NCBI GenBank assembly: GCA_029432815.1
Contig: JAROBA010000002.1
Coordinates: forward strand, 97,770-161,769
Direction: 5' to 3'
Length of the DNA stretch: 64,000 nt
Origin: Pontiellaceae bacterium B1224
GTDB taxonomy: Bacteria; Verrucomicrobiota; Kiritimatiellia; Kiritimatiellales; Pontiellaceae
The stretch's first letter is position 1. Every line of letters begins with the position of its first letter. Positions 14,066-23,208 of this stretch are shown here, in pieces. Below the pieces are notes generated by a model that worked only from the letters and a program-made list of their open reading frames with translations, was not told the origin of the DNA and ran no database searches. The position numbers were made by a program, and so were the translations under genes.

Positions 14066-15709
14066 ATGCCAATGAACTTCCCTGAACCATCTGAGATCCT
14101 TTTTGCCGCCTTTAACGCGCGCTATGCGCACACTTCGTTTGGTGCGCGCTATCTGCTGGCCAATATGGGCGAACTGCAGACCCATTCAAAATTGATGGAG
14201 TTCGACCTGCAGGTACAGCCCCGCATTGCCGTTGAAAAGATTCTGGTTCACAATCCGCAAATTGTAAGTATCGGATGCTACATCTGGAACATTGATCTCG
14301 TCACAAAGGTTGCCGCCCTGCTGAAAGGCATCCGACCCGAAATTAAGCTGATCCTCGGCGGTCCCGAAATTTCCTACGAAACCGAAGAGCAGGAAATTTT
14401 CCAATACGCCGATTACGTCGTCTGCGGCGAAGGTGAAATTGAAGTCCCGAAGCTTTGTTCCTTACTGCTGGGCAGGCGGGCCGCCTGCGATACAGAAATC
14501 GCCGTACCGCAGGCGGCCCGTCTGCTCCACGCTGATCCGGTGGATGTGCAGCAGATCGAACTGCCGTACGATCTTTACTCGGACGAGGACATCAAACACC
14601 GCGCCATCTATGTGGAAGCCTCGCGCGGTTGCCCGTTCCGATGCGAATACTGCATGTCGTCGCTCGATCCCTGCGTGCGCTATTTCCCGGAAAGCAAACT
14701 TTTTCCAGCCTTTGGAAGGCTGCTTGATCGCGGGGCGCTCAGCTTCAAATTCGTCGACCGCAGTTTCAATATCGATATTTCCTTTGCGCTCAAAGTCCTC
14801 GCCTTTTTCAAAGCCCGCTATCAGCCCGGCATGATGTTGCACTTTGAAGTCATTCCTTCCCAACTTCCCGACGAACTGATGGAAGCCGTTTCGGATTGCC
14901 CGCCCGGCATGTTGCAGTTTGAGGTCGGCATTCAGACGTTTAATGAAGAAGTCGCACATCGGATTCAACGCCCGCTGGATATTGCTAAAATCGAAACCAA
15001 TATGCGCCGACTGCGCGATGAAACCGGCGTTCACATTCATTCCGACCTGATTGCCGGACTCCCCGGCGAAGATCTCAAAAGTTTCGAAGCCGGATTCAAT
15101 CGTCTGCTCGCCCTCCGGCCGCAGGAAATTCAACTCGGCATTTTGAAACGGCTGCGCGGCGCACCGATTGATCGGCATTCCAACGATTGGAACATGATCT
15201 ACAGCCCGCACGCCCCCTACGAAATCCTCAGCACCAGCCTGATCTCGTTTGAAGACATGCAGCGCATTCAACGCTTCGCCCGCTATTGGAACCTCGTCGT
15301 CAACAACGGCCAGTTCATCGACACCGCCCCGCTCATCTGGTCAGGGAGCAGGCGGGCCGCCTGCGATACGCAAGCCGTACCGCAGGCCGCTGGCCTGCCC
15401 GGAGAATCCGCCTTCGCGGCGTTTATGCGCTTTTCGGATTGGCTCTATGCAAAAACCGATTCGACCGGGAATCTGCATGTGGTTCGTTTGGCTAAGCTGC
15501 TGATGGAATTTCTGACGAAGGAACTCGGGCTTAATGAAAAGGTCGTGGCCGAAGCGCTTTGGTCCGACTATCAGCGCGGTAATCGGCCGGACGTACCGGG
15601 GTTTCTGAAAAAATTTGGATTCAACCACAGCCGGCAGGATGCCGGCGATACGACTGTAGCGCCTGCTTCCTGCGGGCACTCACGACAGAATAGGCATTTA
15701 CAGGAATAA
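14066..15709 (+). CDS. B12-binding-domain radical SAM protein (DUF4080-type) with in-frame repeat insertions
   Basis: 547 residues from ATG 14066 (14072 is also possible; neither has a clear ribosome site). N-terminal cobalamin-binding-like domain (FAAFNARYAHTSFGARYLL, LGGPEISYE), then the radical SAM cluster motif RGCPFRCEYCMSS (C-x3-C-x2-C) near residue 190 and a C-terminal DUF4080-like helical region. Substrate unknown. Two related palindromic repeats interrupt it in frame, giving RRAACDTEIAVPQAA (about residue 138) and RRAACDTQAVPQAAG (about 430). The C-terminal 27 residues (HSRQDAGDTTVAPASCG onward) also look like read-through of a repeat. Two TTCCA-N5-TGGAA palindromes lie at 14703 and 15178. 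prmA follows after 3 bp. Confidence 0.8.
   Translation: MPMNFPEPSEILFAAFNARYAHTSFGARYLLANMGELQTHSKLMEFDLQVQPRIAVEKILVHNPQIVSIGCYIWNIDLVTKVAALLKGIRPEIKLILGGPEISYETEEQEIFQYADYVVCGEGEIEVPKLCSLLLGRRAACDTEIAVPQAARLLHADPVDVQQIELPYDLYSDEDIKHRAIYVEASRGCPFRCEYCMSSLDPCVRYFPESKLFPAFGRLLDRGALSFKFVDRSFNIDISFALKVLAFFKARYQPGMMLHFEVIPSQLPDELMEAVSDCPPGMLQFEVGIQTFNEEVAHRIQRPLDIAKIETNMRRLRDETGVHIHSDLIAGLPGEDLKSFEAGFNRLLALRPQEIQLGILKRLRGAPIDRHSNDWNMIYSPHAPYEILSTSLISFEDMQRIQRFARYWNLVVNNGQFIDTAPLIWSGSRRAACDTQAVPQAAGLPGESAFAAFMRFSDWLYAKTDSTGNLHVVRLAKLLMEFLTKELGLNEKVVAEALWSDYQRGNRPDVPGFLKKFGFNHSRQDAGDTTVAPASCGHSRQNRHLQE
14472..14525 (+). repeat. In-frame palindromic insertion, copy A
   Basis: 54 bp. The arms GCAGGCGGGCCGCCTGCG and CCGCAGGCGGCCCGTCTGC form a long imperfect hairpin around GATACAGAAATCGCCGTA. 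The same element recurs at 15348-15400 in the same reading frame of the same gene. It falls in a loop between the cobalamin-like and SAM domains and adds about 18 residues without shifting frame. Confidence 0.8.
15348..15400 (+). repeat. In-frame palindromic insertion, copy B
   Basis: 53-bp relative of the 14472 element; the first 22 bases are identical, the central loop is 1 base shorter (GATACGCAAGCCGTA), and the right arm has diverged to CGCAGGCCGCTGGCCTGCCC. The host gene stays open through it. Confidence 0.8.
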
Positions 15710-15712
15710 TTT

Positions 15713-16573
15713 ATGAGCGAAGAAAATAAATACAGCGGCGGTCAGTTGAATCTGCTTGTGCCGTTTGAACATGTGGAACGCGTCTGCGAGTGGGTTCGCG
15801 ATGCTTTTGGAAAAGAGTCGATCGAAGTCACCCAGCCGATGGCGGACGAATCGCTGATCGAAATTTATTTTGATTCCCTGCTCGAAGCGGAAATTGCCAA
15901 AAAGGCGCTGCCGGATGATCTCTATATCAAAGCGGCCGATGCAAAGGAATATAAGGAGCAGGACTGGACCACCTTCTGGCAGCACCATTTCCAGACCCTG
16001 GAAATCGGAACCAGCCTGCGGATTGTTCCGGAATGGGAAGAAACCCCGGACGACGATAAAATCAATATCATCATCAACCCCGGCCTCAGCTTCGGCACGG
16101 GAGGACACTTCACCACGAAATTCTGCCTCGAAGCACTGGAAACCAGTTTCCAATCTTTGGAAATCGAAACGATGATCGATGCCGGAACGGGCAGCGGTAT
16201 CCTCTCCATCGCCGCCATCAAACTCGGAATACCCGATGTGGTGGCCTTCGACTACGATCCGGTCTGTGTGGACCAATGCAATCTAAATGCCGAACGCAAC
16301 GGCGTGGAAAATAGAATCCATTTTTTCCAGGCCGATGTTCTGCAACCGGGCTGGTATGCCAAACCGGCGGATCTCGTCTGCGCCAATATTCTGACGTCCG
16401 TTTTGCTCGATGCCGCGCCTCTGATTAAACGGGCTGCCACCAAACGCATCCTGCTCAGTGGGATTCGGGAAATCGAAGCCGATGCCGTGGCTGACACCTT
16501 TATTCAACTGGGTTGCAAAGAAGTCTCTCGCGATGGCGACGGGCAGTGGTGCGGCATCGTGCTCGACGTCTAG
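15713..16573 (+). CDS. prmA: Ribosomal protein L11 methyltransferase
   Basis: 286 residues, normal length. SAM-dependent methylation of ribosomal protein L11. The family signature PGLSFGTGGHFTTKFCLEAL, the SAM-binding loop MIDAGTGSGILSIAA, FDYDPVCVDQC and the catalytic-loop CANILTSVLLDAA are present. AGGAA lies 9 bases before the ATG, inside the end of the preceding gene. Two TTCCA-N5-TGGAA palindromes (15989, 16148) encode FQTLE and FQSLE, the first in place of a family-conserved region next to the SAM domain boundary. Confidence 0.93.
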   Translation: MSEENKYSGGQLNLLVPFEHVERVCEWVRDAFGKESIEVTQPMADESLIEIYFDSLLEAEIAKKALPDDLYIKAADAKEYKEQDWTTFWQHHFQTLEIGTSLRIVPEWEETPDDDKINIIINPGLSFGTGGHFTTKFCLEALETSFQSLEIETMIDAGTGSGILSIAAIKLGIPDVVAFDYDPVCVDQCNLNAERNGVENRIHFFQADVLQPGWYAKPADLVCANILTSVLLDAAPLIKRAATKRILLSGIREIEADAVADTFIQLGCKEVSRDGDGQWCGIVLDV

Positions 16574-16599
16574 CGCAAAGAAAACTCCGGGAGCTCTGT

Positions 16600-17553
16600 A
16601 TGCTGAAACTACCACCTCACATCAATCTATTCCGACACTTTGACCGCATCATCTGGTATGCGGTGGCAGGACTTACAGTGGCTACGCTACTCGGCTTTCT
16701 TGGGCGTTTGAATTGGATGCTCGAACTGTTCTCTCACTTCCGCGTGCAATACCTCCAAATTGCCTTGTTACTGGCCGGAATCTGCCTCTGGGTACGCCGC
16801 AATAAATGCGCCTCGGCCCTCGCGGCTGTTGCTGCGCTCAACTATATATTCATTCTTCCACTCTACCTGGGCAAACCGTCCGCCCCGAATACCAAACCGG
16901 TGCGTGCCATGCTCATGAACATCAATGCGCAGAACGGAAACACAGCGCAGGTGATATATGCCATTACCAACGCGAGTCCGGACCTGATTGTGCTGGAAGA
17001 AGTCACCCCGCACTGGGCCTTCGAATTATCCCAGTTGGCCACCAACTATCCCCACCATATCATGGAACCGCAGGAGGGTTGCTTTGGCATCATGCTACTG
17101 AGCCGCTATCCGCTTGCGCACGGAGAGATCGTGGAGATTGGAAATGCGGGCGTCCCTTCCATCATCACCGAAGTACATTTCCCCGAAGGGGCGGTTTCCG
17201 TGATTGCCACGCATCCGCTGCCGCCGATTACCGCTTCCTATGCCCGGGAAAGGAACGGCCAGCTGGAAGCCCTTTCAGCCGTGGTTAAACAACAGAAATA
17301 TCCCGTGCTGCTCATTGGCGATCTGAACGTAACCACTTGGTCGCCCTACTTCCAGACATTGGTAAAAGAGTCGGGTCTGAAAGACAGCATGAAGGGCTTT
17401 GGTTTTCAACCCAGCTGGGCCGCAAACTTCTTCCTGAAAATCCCGATTGATCACATGCTGCACGCTTCCGAAATCAACATCCATAACCGGCAGATCGGGC
17501 CTGACATCGGATCTGACCACTTTCCGGTGATCGTCGATTTTACGCTGAAATAG
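16600..17553 (+). CDS. Membrane-anchored endonuclease/exonuclease/phosphatase (EEP) family protein
   Basis: 317 residues from ATG 16600, chosen for GGGAG 8 bases upstream. Three N-terminal membrane helices (residues 15-90) are followed by an EEP catalytic domain: LMNINAQNGN, VLEEVTPHWA, GIMLLSRYPL, ATHPLPPI, GDLNVTTWSPYFQ and GSDHFPVIVDF, including the catalytic Glu, Asp-Leu-Asn and terminal Asp-His. This is the YafD-like type whose substrate is unknown; phosphodiesters or phospholipid head groups are plausible. A frame beginning at 16513 within prmA was rejected. Confidence 0.8.
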   Translation: MLKLPPHINLFRHFDRIIWYAVAGLTVATLLGFLGRLNWMLELFSHFRVQYLQIALLLAGICLWVRRNKCASALAAVAALNYIFILPLYLGKPSAPNTKPVRAMLMNINAQNGNTAQVIYAITNASPDLIVLEEVTPHWAFELSQLATNYPHHIMEPQEGCFGIMLLSRYPLAHGEIVEIGNAGVPSIITEVHFPEGAVSVIATHPLPPITASYARERNGQLEALSAVVKQQKYPVLLIGDLNVTTWSPYFQTLVKESGLKDSMKGFGFQPSWAANFFLKIPIDHMLHASEINIHNRQIGPDIGSDHFPVIVDFTLK

Positions 17554-17561
17554 GCAGATCC

Positions 17562-18713
17562 TTACTCACCGAGGATATAGAGGTGATGCAACATCGAGTT
17601 CTGCTCAATCAGTTTGCCGGCAATAGAAATGGACGAATCGATTTTGTTTTTTAATTCGCCGAATCGCTCGCTCGGGAAAACGACATCCGCTCTGACTTTA
17701 ATTTTTGAATAGACGCCAGACAGCTCACAGATTTCGACCGTCGCTTTCACGCCTTTGCTATCCTTAAAAACAGGATCATAACTGAATTTACTGACGCGCT
17801 GAATTTTTCCTGTACCGGTAACGAGTTGATCGCGATAGACTTCTTCAAAACGAGGTTGTATTTTTAAAGCGGTGCTTGAATCTCCGCCATAGAGATCCTG
17901 GGCAATCGACTGAACGTCGTATAAAACGATGGCAGGAGGCGGCTCTTCTGAAACAGTCGGCATGGGCTCTGTGCTTTTGGTTGCAGGCTCAACGATCGGC
18001 ACTGCCGGCATCGGTTCTTCATTAATTTCCACCATCGGGGGCTCCGGAACAATCGGGTTGGCAGTAAAGAGCGGATTGAAAGGCGGCTCAATCGGTTCAA
18101 TTTCAACAACCTTCTCCACTTGTTCCGCAACGGATCGCGATCGGTCAGTTAACTCGTTGCACACGGAAAGCAACGAGTTCGCGGTGCGTATAATGATACC
18201 CGCATCCTTCTCTTTCCCCGGCTTATTTAATTCGATCATTTCATTCGAGACCGATACATCGGTATGAGAGATCAGCAGGTTCGTAATCATGGCCTGTCGA
18301 TCCGGTGTCAGAAATTCCTGAACCTTTTGCGGGTGCATCCCGCGCACCAGCGCGCGGTCATCGAAGGAGGGATTTCCTGTTTCAATGTCCTGCATCCCGA
18401 ACGCATGCCCGACCTTATGGATTGCAGTCTGTCGCGTAATCTTAAAATCGACCGGAATCCGGTCATGATAGCTGATGTGATATTTTGTGTAGGTCTTGGA
18501 ATTATTTCCGCCGCTTTTGGTGAAAGATGAAATGACAATTCGGTGCCCTCCCTTTCGGCCCGATATGGTTCCGGTCAAGCCGAAGTCAGCCGAATTATAA
18601 CCCAGCCCCAGGTGCTCAGCCGCAACACGCCATTGCTCCTGCTTCGCCTTTGCATTCTTGAGGAGGTTGTAAACCACAACGCCCCCCACCACCATCACGA
18701 TGAAAAATCCCAT
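17562..18713 (-). CDS. Uncharacterised single-pass membrane protein with Pro/Glu-rich linker
   Basis: 383 residues from ATG 18713, chosen for GGGGGA just upstream. One N-terminal membrane helix (MGFFIVMVVGGVVVYNLL), an N-terminal globular part (about 30-200), a low-complexity linker rich in Pro, Glu and Val (about 210-265, with EPIEPPFNPLF and EPMPAVPIVEPA), and a C-terminal beta-rich part. I do not recognise a family. It converges with the EEP gene (8-bp gap). Confidence 0.7.
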   Translation of the reverse strand: MGFFIVMVVGGVVVYNLLKNAKAKQEQWRVAAEHLGLGYNSADFGLTGTISGRKGGHRIVISSFTKSGGNNSKTYTKYHISYHDRIPVDFKITRQTAIHKVGHAFGMQDIETGNPSFDDRALVRGMHPQKVQEFLTPDRQAMITNLLISHTDVSVSNEMIELNKPGKEKDAGIIIRTANSLLSVCNELTDRSRSVAEQVEKVVEIEPIEPPFNPLFTANPIVPEPPMVEINEEPMPAVPIVEPATKSTEPMPTVSEEPPPAIVLYDVQSIAQDLYGGDSSTALKIQPRFEEVYRDQLVTGTGKIQRVSKFSYDPVFKDSKGVKATVEICELSGVYSKIKVRADVVFPSERFGELKNKIDSSISIAGKLIEQNSMLHHLYILGE

Positions 18714-18761
18714 ACGTTCCCCCTGGTGGCTCAACCCCCGAGTGCAGGGCGTTAACCTCCA

Positions 18762-20702
18762 TTAATAATAACCGCCCTCAAGACATAGCATATCTTCAGG
18801 GATCTCGGCAATAAATCGTGAGGGATCGAGGAAAATCATACCGCCGTCGCGCTGACGACGCACCATCGGCGAGCAGATGAAGAGTTCATCTTCGGCGCGG
18901 GTGACGGCCACATAAAACAGGCGGCGTTCTTCGGCATCGCCCGATTCTTCAATCGACTTTTTGCTCGGAAACATCTCTTCATTCACAAACAGAATAAAGA
19001 CCGCTTTCCATTCCAGCCCTTTCGCCTGATGAACAGTGGAGAGTCGGATGGAATCGCGCGTTTCCTCTTCGGCCGGGGCAGTCCCGTTCTCCGCATCGAG
19101 ATTGGTGAGCAAGGCAATTTCCTGAAGGAATGATTCGGTCGAATCGAACTTGACCGTGAAGTCAATCAGACCATCGATATCCTCCTGGCGAAATTTATGA
19201 TTATCGAAGTTTTCGATCATATATTCTTTATAGAAGGCCTTCACAAAACGGAAGATGACTTCGCCGGGATCGTTGGCCAGATTTTCCTCGCGATAGGCAA
19301 GGAAGATATCCTGTATTTTTTCCCATTCCGGCTTGGCTGCGGCCGGCAGGGCGGCGAGAACGTCCGCGCAGGTTTCCGGGCGTTGCAGGTTTATACGGCC
19401 TCCAAGTTTCTTGAAAATCTTCACGGCCGTCTTGGCTCCAACCTTTGGAAACAATTGCACCAATCGCGAAAAGGCCAGCTCATTGGACGGGTTCACCAGG
19501 ATTTGCAACAGCGTGCAGACATCTTTGATGTGCGCCTTTTCAAAAAAGCGGACGCCGGAGGTCAGGGCATAGGGCAGGCCCGCCCGGTTCAGTTCCATTT
19601 CCAGCTCCATCGCATGGAAATGGGATCGATAGAGCACAGCAATCTCGGAAAGCGGCATGCCCTGCCGATTCAGCTCCCGCGCCTTTTCAATGATATATCT
19701 TGCCTGCACAGAACCATCGCGCATCTTGGCCAGCTTCGGCTGCGCGGCACTTTCGCGAACAGCCACAAGCTCTTTCTGAAACTGGTCCGGATTGCCTGCA
19801 ATGACTTCGTTGGCCACCTCCAGAATTTCGGGCGTGCTGCGGTAGTTGGTTTGCAGCTTAAAGCTCTGCGTTCCGGGATAGGTTTTTTCAAATTCCAGAA
19901 AGTTCCGAAAATCGGCCCCGCGCCAGGAATAGATACTCTGGAAATCATCGCCCACCACCATCAGGTTGCCATGCGTCTGTACCAGCAGATGCACCAGCTG
20001 TGCCTGAATTGCATTCGTATCCTGATATTCATCCACCAGAACATATTTGAATTCCTCCTGATAGAAGAAGCGAATCCGCTCATGCTCGGCCAACAGCTTG
20101 TGGGCATAGATCAACAGATCATCAAAATCCATCGAGTTGGAATCGCGTTTTTTCTGCTGATAAAGATTATGGGCCTTGATGACATCGTCGGCTTTCACAT
20201 CGGAATGTTCGAATTCCTCATCGACCGCAGCAGTCAGGTCGCCCATGCGCCCACTCACTACCCCGAACAAACTGAGCAGCACCTCCGGCTTCGGGAAATG
20301 TTTTTTTTCCACACCGATTTCGTCGATGCACGCGCGCATCAGCTTCTTGGAATCGTCGGAATCGAGGATTGAGAAATCGCGCCCGAAACCTAATTTCAAT
20401 TCATGGGCATGCGAACGGAGAATCCGATTGGCAAACGAGTGAAAGGTTCCACTGTACCCACTGTTAAAGCGCTGATTCACCAAATCTTCGGCCCGGGTCA
20501 GCATTTCGCGGGCAGCCTTATTGGTGAAGGTCAGCAGGAGCACTTCGCGAGGTTGGATATTTTTCTCGATCACCAGATAAGCCAGGCGATAAATCAGGGT
20601 GCGGGTTTTGCCGGTTCCGGCCGCGGCAATGACCAAAGTCGGGCCATCCGGCGCGGTGACCGCGGCATACTGCTCTTCGTTGAGTTCGTCTTTAAAATTC
20701 AT
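18762..20702 (-). CDS. UvrD/Rep/PcrA-family superfamily 1A DNA helicase
   Basis: 646 residues from ATG 20702 (MNFKDELNEEQYAAV). Complete SF1A motif set: LNEEQYAAV (Q motif), AAAGTGKTRTL (Walker A), LTFTNKAAREM (Ia), LVDEYQDTNAIQ (II), GDDFQSIYSWRGA (III), LQTNYRSTPEIL (IV), STVHQAKGLEWKAVF (V) and EERRLFYVAVTRAEDEL (VI). Such helicases act 3'-5' in repair and replication restart. At ~650 residues it is on the short side, lacking the C-terminal extension of UvrD. An upstream extension from 20765 covers a repeat and is not favoured. Confidence 0.92.
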   Translation of the reverse strand: MNFKDELNEEQYAAVTAPDGPTLVIAAAGTGKTRTLIYRLAYLVIEKNIQPREVLLLTFTNKAAREMLTRAEDLVNQRFNSGYSGTFHSFANRILRSHAHELKLGFGRDFSILDSDDSKKLMRACIDEIGVEKKHFPKPEVLLSLFGVVSGRMGDLTAAVDEEFEHSDVKADDVIKAHNLYQQKKRDSNSMDFDDLLIYAHKLLAEHERIRFFYQEEFKYVLVDEYQDTNAIQAQLVHLLVQTHGNLMVVGDDFQSIYSWRGADFRNFLEFEKTYPGTQSFKLQTNYRSTPEILEVANEVIAGNPDQFQKELVAVRESAAQPKLAKMRDGSVQARYIIEKARELNRQGMPLSEIAVLYRSHFHAMELEMELNRAGLPYALTSGVRFFEKAHIKDVCTLLQILVNPSNELAFSRLVQLFPKVGAKTAVKIFKKLGGRINLQRPETCADVLAALPAAAKPEWEKIQDIFLAYREENLANDPGEVIFRFVKAFYKEYMIENFDNHKFRQEDIDGLIDFTVKFDSTESFLQEIALLTNLDAENGTAPAEEETRDSIRLSTVHQAKGLEWKAVFILFVNEEMFPSKKSIEESGDAEERRLFYVAVTRAEDELFICSPMVRRQRDGGMIFLDPSRFIAEIPEDMLCLEGGYY

Positions 20703-20770
20703 CGAAGCACGTTGCCAGATCGTAGACGGTGCGAAAAGCCTCTTCGTAGGTTGATGCTCCAGCATCGATC

Positions 20771-20805
20771 CTCCGTACGAAGGGACGTAGCTGGAGCTAC
20801 ATCCT
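20771..20805. repeat. Short palindromic intergenic repeat
   Basis: GTAGCTGGAGCTAC (20787-20800) is a perfect palindrome apart from its GG centre pair, flanked by GGGAC and ATCCTAC, between the helicase and the YihY-like gene. The stop codon of the latter lies at its edge. It resembles the repeat after bioA in having a TGGA centre. Confidence 0.4.
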
Positions 20806-22123
20806 ACTTCTCTTCCGGCATAAATTTACGAAGAGTGATGGGATCGAGGATTTCGTCGAGCCGACCGTTGAGCATCTCGAGGACTTCGTCGGTGACCAGA
20901 TCTTCGACGAGCCCGAGGTCGTCGGGGGAGGAGCCATCGGACACCATGAGGTCGAAGATTTTTTTGGCCGTCACGTGCTCGGGAGCCTGCAGCAGCACGT
21001 AGCCATCCAGCCCTTCGGTGGCGACCGGTCCTAGCAGGTTGGCACGGGTGAGCACTTCGACGATTTCATTCATCAGGCGGATCGGAATGTTATTGGCGCG
21101 GGCATAGTCAACGGTGTGCACAGCGGCTTCCGAACCCTGGAAGACACGGACCGCTTCCTGCATAACGGAATAGGCGACCCACAGCTTGGAAGTCATACTG
21201 GCGCGAACGGCAGCCTGTTCCTCGGCATAGGTATCGCGGTTCTGAATGGCAAAGGCCAACTCGGCACCGAACAGCAGAATGGTCCAGCTCATTTGCAACC
21301 AAAAGAGGAAAATCGGGATATAGGCAAACGTACCGTAAATTTTACTTAACCGTGTGACCCCAACCCCCAGCTTGACCATCAGCACCTGAAAAATAATGGC
21401 AAGAAACGCACTGGTGAATCCGCCGATCAATGCCGCACGGAATTTTACCTGCGTGTTCGGGATAAACATGAATACGGCAACAAACGCAACGGTCATTAAG
21501 AATACAGGCCCAATTTGAAGCAGCAGCGAAATGAAGGGGCCCAACCAGGAAACCTCGGAGGAAAATGAGGATAAGGTCAAAGACAGGTAGTTGGAGCCAA
21601 TCATAAGAATCGGTGTCACCACGAGCACAGACAGGTAGTTTCGAACCTTATCGGCAATACTCCGCGGAGACTGGACGCCCCAGATCTGATTGAACGATTC
21701 CTCGATCCCGCTCAACAGCTTAAAGATAATATAGAGAAAAATGACACCCCCGAAGGTGCCCAAGGCTCCCATATCGGTTTTTTCCACCAGCTCAACGAGG
21801 TTATACACTGCTTCCTGCACCTGTGGCATTTCCGCTGACCACTCAATCAGTTTTTCCTTGGCGGTGGTAAATCCGATGGCGCTGGAAATGGAAAAGAGAA
21901 TCACCATAAACGGAATCATGGCCATGAGCGTGGAATACGTTAGAGCTGAAGCATGGAGCTTGCAGTTATCGTCCTTCACACCTTTCAGCACCAGGTGAAT
22001 CACCCGGAGCGATTCCACCCCGAAAGACCGCAGCTTGGAATCGTGAACAAGATCAATCCGCCAAAGGTCGTACTGCAGGAAATGAAAAAACGTCTTCAAC
22101 TTTTCTATAAAGGTACCAGCCAT
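20804..22123 (-). CDS. YihY/BrkB-family inner-membrane protein with C-terminal winged-helix-like domain
   Basis: 439 residues. The family core is clear: LHASALTYSTLMAMIPFMVILF, the LVELVEKTDMGALG loop, SFNQIWGV, six membrane helices, and the YGTFAYIPIFLFWLQMSW segment near residue 260. It was once called RNase BN but is now regarded as a membrane protein or transporter of unknown substrate. The last ~130 residues form a soluble helical domain (NEIVEVLTRANLLGPV) that many members share. GGGAG lies 9 bases before the ATG. Confidence 0.88.
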   Translation of the reverse strand: MAGTFIEKLKTFFHFLQYDLWRIDLVHDSKLRSFGVESLRVIHLVLKGVKDDNCKLHASALTYSTLMAMIPFMVILFSISSAIGFTTAKEKLIEWSAEMPQVQEAVYNLVELVEKTDMGALGTFGGVIFLYIIFKLLSGIEESFNQIWGVQSPRSIADKVRNYLSVLVVTPILMIGSNYLSLTLSSFSSEVSWLGPFISLLLQIGPVFLMTVAFVAVFMFIPNTQVKFRAALIGGFTSAFLAIIFQVLMVKLGVGVTRLSKIYGTFAYIPIFLFWLQMSWTILLFGAELAFAIQNRDTYAEEQAAVRASMTSKLWVAYSVMQEAVRVFQGSEAAVHTVDYARANNIPIRLMNEIVEVLTRANLLGPVATEGLDGYVLLQAPEHVTAKKIFDLMVSDGSSPDDLGLVEDLVTDEVLEMLNGRLDEILDPITLRKFMPEEK

Positions 22124-22169
22124 TAAACAAACTCCCGCTCATCAATCAACGGGGGAATGGTACGTTTCT

Positions 22170-22184
22170 TTCCAATCATTGGAA
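22170..22184. repeat. Intergenic copy of the TTCCA-N5-TGGAA palindrome
   Basis: TTCCAATCATTGGAA, 47 bases upstream of the YihY-like start codon and directly before the AAACGTG tandem array. One of three intergenic exact copies in the window. Confidence 0.85.
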
Positions 22185-22190
22185 AGCGTG

Positions 22191-22239
22191 AAACGTGAAA
22201 CGTGAAACGTGAAACGTGAAACGTGAAACGTGAAACGTG
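22191..22239. repeat. Tandem array of seven AAACGTG heptamers
   Basis: Seven perfect 7-bp units in a row, preceded by a degenerate AAAGCGTG. The 3' flank (22240-22303) has a T8 run, a near copy of the TTCCA palindrome (TTTCAAACCCTGGAA at 22248) and GATTCACGACTCAATC, which recurs near 9504 and 32745. Because the unit is 7 bp, slippage would vary promoter or leader length of the adjoining genes. Confidence 0.85.
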
Positions 22240-22303
22240 ATTTTTTTTCAAACCCTGGAAGCCCGTCAACAGGATTCACGACTCAATCATAACTCTTCAC
22301 GAT

Positions 22304-23194
22304 TCAATAGCTGAGGGAAACACCGGCATAGGGACCATCGTTGAACGATCCAATGCTATTGTACCAAAGCCAGCGGTAGCCGGCCCGTAACTGAATAAAA
22401 CGGCTGCCGAAACTGGCGGAGAGATCGTAATCGCCAATATTATAGACAATACCTGCGATATCGGCTTCATACCATGCCGGACGGAATTCGATGCCAAGCC
22501 AATCGGTCGGGAAGTATTTGACGGGAAAGGTCAGTGCGGGTGAGCTGTCGTCGGAAATATCTCCGTTCTGAGTTGCAACACCCAGCCCAAAGGCGAGTTC
22601 AACCACGCCGGGAAACAGATCGCGATACTGCAGACCATAGCGCAGCATGCCGTAAAATTGATTCACACGCTGGGTCAATCCGGCCAAACTGTCATCGTAT
22701 TTCGTGGTGCGGGCCTGAAAGCCCAGCACTTTATAACCGAGCTCAAGCCGGGCATCGAGAGCATCATTATCGCCGTCGATATATTGCCAATTCAGATCCG
22801 CGCGAACATACGGCAGACCCGCCTGCCCTTTATTGTGTTTCGGCCACATCAACCCGCCATACTCTTCTGTGGCCCAGCCCTCTTTTTCAGGCGTCATGGC
22901 GGCCGCCGGATCATCGGCACGATATGCAAAAGGCGCGGCGACCACCCAGCTCCAGAAATCGCTCATAAATCCACTGCCACTATTGTTGTGCGAAGGATAC
23001 GTTCCGGAACCGAAAGGGGAAGTAGCCACATCAGAAGACGCGGCATAAGCAACTTTAGGCGGCGGATCAGACGGCTTTTCCTCCGCATTCTCTTCCGTCT
23101 TTTTCTTAAGATCGCCCAGGCCTGCACCCATAGCAGAACACGCCAGCGAAACCGCCAGCGTGCTCATCCAAAAACGATACTGTGTTCGAGCCAT
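22304..23194 (-). CDS. Predicted outer-membrane beta-barrel protein
   Basis: 296 residues from ATG 23194. A signal peptide (YRFWMSTLAVSLACSAMGAG) is followed by a charged, Pro-rich stretch (TEENAEEKPSDPPPK) and then a run of alternating strands with aromatic girdles, ending in a terminal aromatic residue (YAGVSLSY), as expected for barrel insertion. No family recognised; it is too short for a TonB receptor and resembles generic 12-14-strand barrels. A longer frame to 23314 translates the antisense of the decayed ilvD fragment and is excluded. Confidence 0.72.
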   Translation of the reverse strand: MARTQYRFWMSTLAVSLACSAMGAGLGDLKKKTEENAEEKPSDPPPKVAYAASSDVATSPFGSGTYPSHNNSGSGFMSDFWSWVVAAPFAYRADDPAAAMTPEKEGWATEEYGGLMWPKHNKGQAGLPYVRADLNWQYIDGDNDALDARLELGYKVLGFQARTTKYDDSLAGLTQRVNQFYGMLRYGLQYRDLFPGVVELAFGLGVATQNGDISDDSSPALTFPVKYFPTDWLGIEFRPAWYEADIAGIVYNIGDYDLSASFGSRFIQLRAGYRWLWYNSIGSFNDGPYAGVSLSY

Positions 23195-23208
23195 AGTTTT
23201 AGCCCTGC

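Noticed and set aside
19197..20372. A 391-codon open frame opposite the UvrD-like helicase
   Set aside because: Shadow of a gene with all SF1 motifs intact.
22191..22239. AAACGTG tandem as a CRISPR array
   Set aside because: Units are 7 bp with no spacers and no cas genes are nearby.
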